From a virus: 28,715 nucleotides of DNA. The translations under genes and the position numbers were made by a program. The notes beneath the pieces are model-generated. The model saw nothing but the letters and a program-made list of their open reading frames with translations, was not told the DNA's origin and searched no databases. The stretch is taken from positions 1 through 28,715 of IMG/VR virus record IMGVR_UViG_3300042518_000880; one strand, 5' to 3'. Of the stretch, positions 22,461 to 28,715 are shown one piece after another. Each line of letters opens with the position of its first letter. Position 1 is the first letter of the stretch.

Positions 22461-22808
22461 ATGTCCGCGTTGACCGCTGCACAGATTCTTTCCGCCGATG
22501 ACCTCGGGCTGCTCAAGGTTGCCGTGCCTGAATGGGGCGGCGACGTTTTCATCCGCGTCATGAGCGTCGGAGAGCGTGACGACTACGAGCGGCTGTGGAT
22601 CGGCAAGAAGGAAACCGGCATCGCCAACTTCCGCACGAAGTACCTTCAGCGGGTGCTGTGCGACGAGAGCGGGGCGCTGCTGTTTACCAACGAGCAGGTC
22701 GAGGCACTCGCGGCCAAGAGCGGCGCGGTCCTCGGGCGGCTGTTCGACAAGGCATCGGCCCACAACGCGATGAGCGAGAAGGACGTGGTGGAACTGGGAA
22801 AATCCTGA
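22461..22808 (+). CDS. Tail assembly chaperone, short (G-like) product
   Basis: The 115-residue product (LTAAQILSADDLGLLKVAVPEWGGDVFIRVMSVGERDDYERLW..., then helices rich in Ala and Leu) matches tail assembly chaperone (phage TAC) proteins in position and character. AAGGA precedes ATG 22461. Its end carries a slippery heptamer two codons before the stop, so a fraction of ribosomes should continue in the -1 frame to make the longer 217-residue GT-like product. It helps fold and hold the tape measure protein before tube assembly. Confidence 0.8.
   Translation: MSALTAAQILSADDLGLLKVAVPEWGGDVFIRVMSVGERDDYERLWIGKKETGIANFRTKYLQRVLCDESGALLFTNEQVEALAAKSGAVLGRLFDKASAHNAMSEKDVVELGKS
22796..22802 (+). 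other. -1 ribosomal frameshift slippery site
   Basis: GGGAAAA lies with the 0-frame phasing G GGA AAA (codons GGA at 22797 and AAA at 22800), the canonical X XXY YYZ arrangement; lambda G/T uses GGGAAAG. The 0-frame stop follows after one codon (TCC TGA). The -1 frame is open from 22802 to 23113. No strong downstream stem-loop stands out. Confidence 0.85.
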
Positions 22809-23113
22809 ACGTCTCTCCAACGCGGCGGTTCATGTTGCGGCTTGCTGCCACCCTGCACATGACCGCTCGCGAACTCGGAGAGCGGATGGACAGCCGGGAG
22901 TTTTCGGAATGGATTGCACTCGACCGCTACTTCTGCCCGCTACCCGACCCGTGGCGTCAGACTTCGCTCGTCGCCACGTCGATGTTGGCCCCGCACTGCA
23001 AGGAGACGCTCAAGCCCGATTCGTTTGTCCCCGTGGAAAAACCGCCGCAGCACGCGTCGCAGGACTTGTCGGCGATTCTGGAACTGCGACGACAACTGGG
23101 CATCGTTGAGTAA
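22802..23113 (+). CDS. Frameshift extension of the tail assembly chaperone (T-like)
   Basis: This is the -1 frame continuation, 103 residues (ILNVSPTRRFMLRLAATLHMTARELGERMDSREFSEWIALDRYF...). It joins 114 residues of the upstream product into a GT-like 217-residue protein. The LHMTARELGERMDSREFSEWIA segment is the recurrent motif of T-like chaperone domains. An in-frame ATG at 22832 has no Shine-Dalgarno, so separate initiation is less likely. It ends 3 bases before the tape measure start, as expected. Confidence 0.82.
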   Translation: MLNVSPTRRFMLRLAATLHMTARELGERMDSREFSEWIALDRYFCPLPDPWRQTSLVATSMLAPHCKETLKPDSFVPVEKPPQHASQDLSAILELRRQLGIVE

Positions 23114-23116
23114 GTC

Positions 23117-25915
23117 ATGGCAAACGTCCTTTCACTGGCGCTGAAGGTCACGGCTGACGCGTCGGGCTTGAAGCTCGACCCGGTGCAGCGTGCGCTTCAG
23201 CGGCTCGGCGACCAGTCCGACGCCCTGTCAGGGCAGTTCGCCAAGTTCGCCGGCGAGTCGTCGGCGGCGGGGGAGGCTCAGAAACGATTCGCGGACAGGT
23301 CGCAAGACCTCATCGACGCTTTGCGTGACGGGAAGATCGGAGCCACGCAGTTCGCTATCGAGATGGAGCGGCTGTCGGCGGCGGCCGAAGAGGAAGCGGC
23401 GGCATTTGAGCGGGCGGCGCAGATCACGGAGCAGAACCGCAGCGAGGCCGAGCGGTTTGCCCGGTCGCAGACCGACCTGCGGGCGCAACTCGACGCCGGC
23501 CGCATTACGCAGGAGACCTACAACCGAGCCGTCGAGGCAGCAGCGAAGAAACTGACCGACGCGGAGCGAGCCGCGGCCGGGCTTCCGCCGCGGCTCGACA
23601 AGATCGCCGACTCGGGGGAGAAGGCGACGCTCAAGTTCAACGAACTCTCGGGCGTGTTCTCGGCTCTGCCCGGTCCGATTGGCAGCATCGCCGGGCGAAT
23701 CAGCGGAATCACCAGCGCCGGCGAGGGGCTGGGGCGGGTGTTTTCCGGTGGGATTCAGCAGGGGTTCACGTCACTCGGGGCGTCGATCACGCCACTCATC
23801 AATAAGTTCACCGTCGGTGCCGCAGCGATCCTCGGCTTCGGGGCGGCGGCTACGGCCGTGACCAACGGCTTGCTCCAGTTGGAGGACCGCGTCGAAAAAC
23901 TGGGCAACACGGCAGACAAACTCGGCGTTTCGTTTCAGTTCATTCAGACGTTGGAGGAATCCGCCCGCCGCAGCGGCACCAGTATCGACGCGGTCAGTGC
24001 CGCGTTTGGGCGACTGCAAAAGAACGTCCTCGGTGTGGACGAGGAGAGCAAGGCGGCAAGGAAGGCGCTGGACGAACTCGGAGTTGCTGCCGCCGACATT
24101 CAATCGCTGGAGCCGGAGGAGCAGTACCGCCTCATCGCCGAGAAAATGTCGCAGATCGAAGACCCGGCACGCCGCACCGCGACCGCGATGGCGCTGTTCG
24201 GCAAGGCCGGTGCCGACATGCTGCCGTTCTTCCGCAACCTCAACGGCTCCGCACAAGACATCGAGGAAGTCGGCCGGGCACTCACTGGCATCGACCGGCA
24301 GCGCATCGACGACTTCGGGGCGGGAGTAGACCGGCTCGGCGTGGCAACGCAAGGGCTGGGGCAATCCTTGCTCTTGCCGTTCGCCGGACTGGGGGAAGGA
24401 ATCGCGAGGGCACTCGCGCAGGTCACCGGCGGCATCACGCGGATCGTGGACCCCATCGGGAAGATACTCCAGCCGCTGCTCACGCAGATTGGCCGCAACT
24501 TTGAGGTGCTCGGCACCGTAATCGGCGGCCTCGGGCAGATCATTGGGGCGGTGTTTGAACCGTTTGCTGCGGTGGTCGATGCCGTATTCACGGCCGTCGA
24601 GCCGCTACTCGACTTGTTCAAGGGCGTTGTCACGTCGCTGACGAACGCCAGCGTCGAGACGGTCAAGTGGGTCGTCTCGTTCACTCCGCTCGGGCAAGTC
24701 GCGGCGAACATCGGTGCGATTGGAGACACGATCGGCCGCATCGTGACTGTCATCGTGACCGCGTTTCAGCGTGCCGGCGAGTTCGTGGCGGGCTTTGTCG
24801 AGAAGGTCGGATCGTTCATCTCACAAGGCCCGCTGCTCGACGCCATCGGCAGCACGATCACAGCCGTTTTCGGGTCTATCTCCAGCGTGTTTGGTGCCAT
24901 TTCCAGCGCCATCGGCGGCACGGTGGGACGGCTACTGGCGATTGCCGAGCAGTTCCTCGGCATCAAGGCCGCGGCCGACGCGGCCGGTGAATCGGTATCA
25001 CAGGCCGTGGAAGTTGGACCGCCGGAATGGTTCAACGACTACGAGAAGGCGGTCGAGAAGACTCGCGAACTGGTCAGCAAGGCCATCGACGAGTCGGCGA
25101 AGTTCGGGCAGGCAGGGTTCGACGCGGCTTTGCAGTTCCAAGAAGCGGTCGCCGCGTTGCAGCAGCAAGCCGACGACGGCATCCTCAACGAAGCGGCCTA
25201 CGAAAAGGAAGTGCAGAAGGCGAACGCGGCGTACCAGCAGCAGATCGAAGTGATCAAGGGCGCGGCCGATGAGTCGGAACGGCGGGCCAAGGCAGAAGCG
25301 GACAACGTCCAGGGAATCATCGACGCCTACTCGCGGCAGCAGAACATCGACCAGAACTTCGGCGGGTCTGCGGAGCGGGCCAAGGCGGCCGAGAATCTTT
25401 TGTCGATTGAAAACGAGATCGCCCGCATCGAAGCGGAGCAGCAGCGTGCCCGCGAGGCCGGCGATCAGAAGGCACTCGACGCCGCCACGCAGCGGCTGGC
25501 GACGCTGGATCAAGTCGCTGCCAAGGAGCGGGACGTTGCCAGCGGCGCGGCCGCGGAGCGAGAGAAGCAGCGGGAACTTGAGGAGAAACTCCGCGACGAA
25601 ACGCTGGCGAACATCGCGAAGCAGCAGGAAGCGATCCGCAAGGTCAACGAGCAGGTCGCGGAGAAGAACACGGCGCTCGCCGAGCGGCAGTTTGAGATCG
25701 ATATGGAGCGGATCAAGGAACTCGCGGACGCCCGCACCGGGGCAATCAAGATCAACGACCTCCGCGACGGCGGTATCGGCCAGTTCTTTGCCACGCTTCA
25801 GGAAGACCCCGCGCTTTCGGAAGCCAAGAAGCAAACGAAGGAACTTCAGAAGCTCCGCGAGGACATCAAGAAACTGGAAGCCACCAAGGTTGACATACTC
25901 GCGGGGGTTGGATGA
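23117..25915 (+). CDS. Tape measure protein
   Basis: The 932-residue product has the family architecture. Coiled-coil Ala/Glu/Gln-rich segments span residues 1-165. A conserved TMP segment follows (VEKLGNTADKLGVSFQFIQTLEESARRSGTSIDAVSAAFGRLQKN; LFGKAGADMLPFFRN), then a hydrophobic central region of several membrane-like stretches (about 430-640). Long C-terminal coiled coils end in KKQTKELQKLREDIKKLEATK. It sets tail length and is threaded through the tube with the chaperones. By the usual rule of about 1.5 angstrom per residue, the tail would be roughly 140 nm. The next gene overlaps its stop (ATGA). Confidence 0.93.
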   Translation: MANVLSLALKVTADASGLKLDPVQRALQRLGDQSDALSGQFAKFAGESSAAGEAQKRFADRSQDLIDALRDGKIGATQFAIEMERLSAAAEEEAAAFERAAQITEQNRSEAERFARSQTDLRAQLDAGRITQETYNRAVEAAAKKLTDAERAAAGLPPRLDKIADSGEKATLKFNELSGVFSALPGPIGSIAGRISGITSAGEGLGRVFSGGIQQGFTSLGASITPLINKFTVGAAAILGFGAAATAVTNGLLQLEDRVEKLGNTADKLGVSFQFIQTLEESARRSGTSIDAVSAAFGRLQKNVLGVDEESKAARKALDELGVAAADIQSLEPEEQYRLIAEKMSQIEDPARRTATAMALFGKAGADMLPFFRNLNGSAQDIEEVGRALTGIDRQRIDDFGAGVDRLGVATQGLGQSLLLPFAGLGEGIARALAQVTGGITRIVDPIGKILQPLLTQIGRNFEVLGTVIGGLGQIIGAVFEPFAAVVDAVFTAVEPLLDLFKGVVTSLTNASVETVKWVVSFTPLGQVAANIGAIGDTIGRIVTVIVTAFQRAGEFVAGFVEKVGSFISQGPLLDAIGSTITAVFGSISSVFGAISSAIGGTVGRLLAIAEQFLGIKAAADAAGESVSQAVEVGPPEWFNDYEKAVEKTRELVSKAIDESAKFGQAGFDAALQFQEAVAALQQQADDGILNEAAYEKEVQKANAAYQQQIEVIKGAADESERRAKAEADNVQGIIDAYSRQQNIDQNFGGSAERAKAAENLLSIENEIARIEAEQQRAREAGDQKALDAATQRLATLDQVAAKERDVASGAAAEREKQRELEEKLRDETLANIAKQQEAIRKVNEQVAEKNTALAERQFEIDMERIKELADARTGAIKINDLRDGGIGQFFATLQEDPALSEAKKQTKELQKLREDIKKLEATKVDILAGVG

Positions 25916-26820
25916 GCGTCTACAACTGGCGAGAACTTCCCCGAGTCAACACGCACAAGATCGGCGAACTGCCGAAAATGAAGCGGACGTTCGTCGTCAC
26001 GCTCAACACACCGGACACCTCGTCGGCTGCGATCCTTGATACGCTCGGCTTGTATCACGGCGTGTCGCACCCCGAGAAGTTGGACATCACATGCTCCAAC
26101 ATCGAGGTCAACGAGGGCTACGAGGAGTCGCGGTATCACGTTGAGGTCGTCGCGGACTACGAGGAGTACGCCAAGAAGGACTCCGAGAACGACGACACGA
26201 AACTGCCCTGGGAGCGACCGGCGAAGTGGACGTTTCAGACGCAGGGCGTCGCCGTCCCGGCCTTGGCGTACTACGACGGCAGTACACAGAAGCCGTTGGT
26301 CAATTCTGCGAACGACTTTTTCGAGGGGCTGACGGTCGATGAGGCTCAACAGAAAATCATCATCGAATCCAACCGCCAGTATTTTCCGTCGGCCATCGCC
26401 GCTGCGGTAACGAACTGCCTGAACGACGAAACGTACCTTGGGTTCGCGCAGGACTGCGTGAAGGTTCAAGGCATCAGCGGCGAGCAGGCTGTCGAGACGA
26501 TCAAGGTGCCGAACGCGGACCAGACCGGTAGCCCCCCGCAGATCGAAGTGCAGTACTGGAAGATCAAGGCCGAACTGCTTTGCCGCCAGACCGGGTGGAA
26601 CTTGCTCCTGCCAGACGTTGGCTTCAACTACATTGCGGCCGGCGTGAAGAAACGGGCTTTCGTCACGGACGAAAACGGCCAGAAGATTGCCAGCGCGAAC
26701 CCGATCGCGCTCAACGGCTCCGGTGGTATCTCAAGCGGTCTGCCTGCGGTTTTGACGCGACGCATCTACAAGCGAGTCACCATGTCCACGTACTTTGGAA
26801 CCCCACCAGCCACCTCATAG
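25912..26820 (+). CDS. Tail-tip-region protein, family not recognised
   Basis: The 302-residue product is mixed alpha/beta, with YNWRELPRVNTHKIGELPKMKRTFVVTLNTPDT, EVNEGYEESRYHVEVVADYEEYAKKD, ERPAKWTFQTQG and a closing PAVLTRRIYKRVTMSTYFG. ATG 25912 overlaps the tape measure stop. The first gene after the tape measure usually encodes a distal tail or tip protein, but I do not see the motifs of Dit or Tal families. A tail-tip role is inferred from position only. Confidence 0.65.
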   Translation: MSVYNWRELPRVNTHKIGELPKMKRTFVVTLNTPDTSSAAILDTLGLYHGVSHPEKLDITCSNIEVNEGYEESRYHVEVVADYEEYAKKDSENDDTKLPWERPAKWTFQTQGVAVPALAYYDGSTQKPLVNSANDFFEGLTVDEAQQKIIIESNRQYFPSAIAAAVTNCLNDETYLGFAQDCVKVQGISGEQAVETIKVPNADQTGSPPQIEVQYWKIKAELLCRQTGWNLLLPDVGFNYIAAGVKKRAFVTDENGQKIASANPIALNGSGGISSGLPAVLTRRIYKRVTMSTYFGTPPATS

Positions 26821-26829
26821 GAGAGCACC

Positions 26830-27204
26830 GTGCCCGACCTCTTGTATTCCATCCGAGTGACGCTCGACAAAGACGGCTTGCAGCAGTCGTACGCCGCTAC
26901 GGCGCAGACGTCGAGCATGGCGATCAACGGCCTGATGAGCGTGACGCTCGACCTTGCCACGGCCACCGAGCAAATCTCGACCGTGACGATGACGACGCTT
27001 GGGTTGTGCGTTGCCCGGTCGCTTGTCACCGACACGACTGGCACCACGATCGTCTCGTTCGGCCGCCTCAGCGGTACGACGCTTTTTGAAAGCGTGCGGC
27101 TGGAGCCGGGCGAGATGAACCTGTTCCGCATGTCGCCCGGCAATTACGCCGCCAAGGCCAACGCCAACGACGCCCGGCTGCTCATCACCATCTTTGAGGA
27201 TTGA
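26830..27204 (+). CDS. Small tail-region protein, unknown role
   Basis: The 124-residue product is beta-rich, with LLYSIRVTLDKDGLQQSYAATAQTSS, TTLGLCVARSLVTDTTG and ESVRLEPGEMNLFRMSPGNYAAKA. AGGAG lies 6 bases before GTG 26830. The last strands describe a small barrel of the kind found among tail-region accessory proteins. I do not recognise a family. Confidence 0.6.
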   Translation: MPDLLYSIRVTLDKDGLQQSYAATAQTSSMAINGLMSVTLDLATATEQISTVTMTTLGLCVARSLVTDTTGTTIVSFGRLSGTTLFESVRLEPGEMNLFRMSPGNYAAKANANDARLLITIFED

Positions 27205-27207
27205 CGC

Positions 27208-27552
27208 GTGGCCGACCGCGTGACATTCGTGCCGAGCGCCGCCGAGCGAATCGCCGCGGCAGTGCGCGGCTTTGAGGCCGGCGAGCGGAACGGCACGCCT
27301 CTGACGTTCAAGCGTCCGCTTCCGCTGCCCGCTGACGCCGTGTTCATGAAACTCGGCAAGACGACTGCCGCGTGGTCGAAAGGCACGACCGCTACGATTG
27401 ACGTTTACGCGGGAGGGACGGCGGGTAGTGAGACGCAGACGGGGACGCAGGCTGGAGCGGTCAACAAGTTCGCCGACGTGTCGTCCAGCAAGTGGGTGAT
27501 GCTCGGCCTCGGACCGCTGAACGCGTGGTACCTCATTTCGGCGGAGTGCTGA
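27208..27552 (+). CDS. Small tail-region protein with AAERIAAAVR helix
   Basis: The 114-residue product opens VTFVPSAAERIAAAVRGFEAGERNG, a short helix motif that recurs in small proteins preceding phage tail fibre genes. A beta domain with Thr/Gly-rich strands follows (TIDVYAGGTAGSETQTGTQAGAVNKFADV, WVMLGLGPLNAWYLI). GAGGA before GTG 27208 supports the start. It is probably a virion accessory or fibre-linked protein; its role is unknown. Confidence 0.6.
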   Translation: MADRVTFVPSAAERIAAAVRGFEAGERNGTPLTFKRPLPLPADAVFMKLGKTTAAWSKGTTATIDVYAGGTAGSETQTGTQAGAVNKFADVSSSKWVMLGLGPLNAWYLISAEC

Positions 27553-27554
27553 TC

Positions 27555-28715
27555 GTGTTTGAAGTCCTTGCCGTTATCGTGCAGGCAGACCCGGCCCCGT
27601 TCGCCGCGTGGGCGATCCTGCTACTTGCACTGGGAATGTACCCGGTTGGCATCCTGCTGCCGTCCTGCTGCGCGTGCGGCAACGCCCCGTGCGAAAACTG
27701 CCCGGCCGGCACTCTGCCCGATACGGTCACCGTGACATTCCCGGCGTGGGACGACGAGATGCTGGGCGCATACCGGCACCGGATCAGCATCAGCACGATC
27801 ACTGACTGGGCCGCCGGGGCCGTCCGTCCGTCCGTCCGCGTCAACGAGACGGTGGCCGGCGTGATCACGAAAATCGACATCCTCGACGGCGGCTCCGGGT
27901 ATGCCCTGATCGGCCGCGTCGCCCCGACGCTGACGCTCTCCGGCGGCGGCGGCGTCGGCGCGACGTTCGCGCCGACGCTCACCAGCAGCGGGACGCCGGC
28001 CGTCTGGACGCTCGACAGCGCGACGGCCAGCGGCGGCAGCGGCTACGTTGACGGGTCGTCGCTGACGATCACGGCCGCGGCGGGCGACACGACGACGACG
28101 AAGGCCTCGGCGACGGTCGTCGCCCGTAGCGAGCCGACGATCACGGCCACGGCCCCGGGCGGCAATGGGGCGTCCCTGAGTGTTTCGCTGTCGCAGTCCG
28201 GGTCGCCGCCGACCTGGGCCGTATCTGGCGTGAGCGTGTCGGCTGGCGGCACGGGCTACACGAACGAAGGTGGGGTGACGTTCGCCAGCGCAGGCACGAC
28301 CACCGTTGCCGCACCGGCTGCCACAGTCGGCACGCTTGAGCAGGCGTCGCACGCAGTCGATGCCTCCGGGGCCGGCGGAATCGGGGCGGCGTTTTCAATC
28401 ACTTACGAAGAAGATGGGGAGTTCCCGGGCTATTGGTACATCACGAACATCACCGTGACCAACGGCGGTTCGGGCTACTCGACTGGCGGCACGGTCCTGC
28501 TCAAGCCCAACGCCGGAACGCGGTTTGGCTTGTGGCCTGATGGCGACGCCAGCGACATCGAGCTGGGCTATACGCTGTCGGGCGGCGCGATCGCGAGTGT
28601 GTCTGGCTACGACAACGCGGTGTATTACCGTGACCGCGGCATCATTCAGTCAGTGACAGTCACCGATGGCGGCTCCGTCTACGCAAACACCGGCCCGGCC
28701 TACGGCGTCACCGTT
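27555..28715 (+). CDS. Membrane-anchored Cys-rich repeat protein, cut by window edge
   Basis: The frame opens at GTG 27555, two bases after the previous stop, and runs 387 codons to the window end without a stop. Residues about 16-36 (FAAWAILLLALGMYPVGILLP) form one hydrophobic span. A compact Cys cluster follows at once (C38, C39, C41, C46, C49). The rest is a Gly/Thr/Ser-rich beta repeat region with five GGSGY-type turns (about 200-base spacing), typical of phage tail fibre or spike shafts. A membrane span at the start of a fibre-like protein is odd. It may be a tail fibre, a tip protein that inserts in the host membrane, or a host-surface protein. Confidence 0.75.
   Translation, partial: MFEVLAVIVQADPAPFAAWAILLLALGMYPVGILLPSCCACGNAPCENCPAGTLPDTVTVTFPAWDDEMLGAYRHRISISTITDWAAGAVRPSVRVNETVAGVITKIDILDGGSGYALIGRVAPTLTLSGGGGVGATFAPTLTSSGTPAVWTLDSATASGGSGYVDGSSLTITAAAGDTTTTKASATVVARSEPTITATAPGGNGASLSVSLSQSGSPPTWAVSGVSVSAGGTGYTNEGGVTFASAGTTTVAAPAATVGTLEQASHAVDASGAGGIGAAFSITYEEDGEFPGYWYITNITVTNGGSGYSTGGTVLLKPNAGTRFGLWPDGDASDIELGYTLSGGAIASVSGYDNAVYYRDRGIIQSVTVTDGGSVYANTGPAYGVTV
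27885..28682 (+). repeat. Five degenerate GGSGY coding repeats
   Basis: Turns encoding DGGSGY, GGSGY, GGTGY, NGGSGY and DGGSVY start near 27885, 28032, 28245, 28461 and 28665, spaced 147, 213, 216 and 204 bases. Each is followed by a short strand and a Gly pair. This is a coding repeat typical of beta-rich fibre shafts. Confidence 0.65.

Noticed and set aside
1-28715. CRISPR array, tRNA, rRNA, integrase or insertion sequence
   Set aside because: I found no spaced direct repeats of CRISPR type, no cloverleaf candidate and no recombinase or transposase motifs on either strand.

Overview
The window looks like a contiguous piece of a GC-rich tailed-phage genome (Caudoviricetes, siphovirus-like, HK97-type head) or of a prophage of that kind. 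Every credible gene is on the + strand. Genes are packed end to end, many with ATGA or GTGA stop/start overlaps. I see no integrase, repressor, replication gene, tRNA, rRNA, CRISPR array or insertion sequence. The long tape measure gene, the separate tail tube candidates and the absence of a sheath gene favour a non-contractile tail. The host cannot be read from the sequence. The papain-like protease and sulfotransferase would suit a Planctomycetota-like or other freshwater or soil host, but that is only a guess.

Layout. (1) 1-156: the end of an unknown gene, closed by a strong terminator (166-208). (2) 220-2807: a surface-modification-like group with a SAM methyltransferase, two glycosyltransferases and a small possible DNA-binding protein. 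(3) 2868-5533: a lysis-like or envelope cassette. It holds a small unknown protein, a two-helix membrane protein, a papain-family cysteine protease with an intact Cys/His/Asn set, a lipoprotein with a DnaJ-like double CxxCxGxG motif, a one-helix membrane protein and a BhlA/UviB-like holin candidate. (4) 5538-7569: an LRR-cap plus LamG adhesin-like protein and a sulfotransferase. (5) 7704-11109: a small structural-type protein, an HNH endonuclease, a GC-tract-rich non-coding gap, a ParB-like protein, a TET/JBP-type 2-oxoglutarate dioxygenase and a GT-B glycosyltransferase of visibly lower GC. (6) 11111-18115: the packaging and head module with P27 small terminase, large terminase, a portal fused to a HAD-like domain, a prohead protease with an extra N-terminal domain, a 58-residue zinc ribbon protein, the major capsid protein and a capsid-associated candidate. 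A perfect 14-bp-stem terminator closes it. (7) 18195-18929: a glycosyltransferase inserted between head and connector genes. (8) 18926-28715: connectors, tail completion, tail tube candidates, a tail assembly chaperone pair joined by a GGGAAAA -1 frameshift site, the tape measure, tail-tip-type proteins and an unfinished repeat protein that leaves the window.

How it fits together. The TET/JBP enzyme is expected to oxidise the methyl group of a pyrimidine in phage DNA, and the adjoining glycosyltransferase is a natural candidate to cap the hydroxyl with a sugar. The pair sits inside the packaging module between HNH and small terminase, so this phage may carry hypermodified DNA. No cytosine C5 methyltransferase is visible here, so whether the target is 5-methylcytosine or thymine is open. 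Separate glycosyltransferases near the start and beside the capsid genes may decorate virion proteins or host surface sugars.

The strongest leads for follow-up are the dioxygenase/glycosyltransferase cassette, the portal-HAD fusion, the protease-based lysis-like cassette, the programmed frameshift, and the membrane-anchored Cys-rich repeat protein at the right edge.
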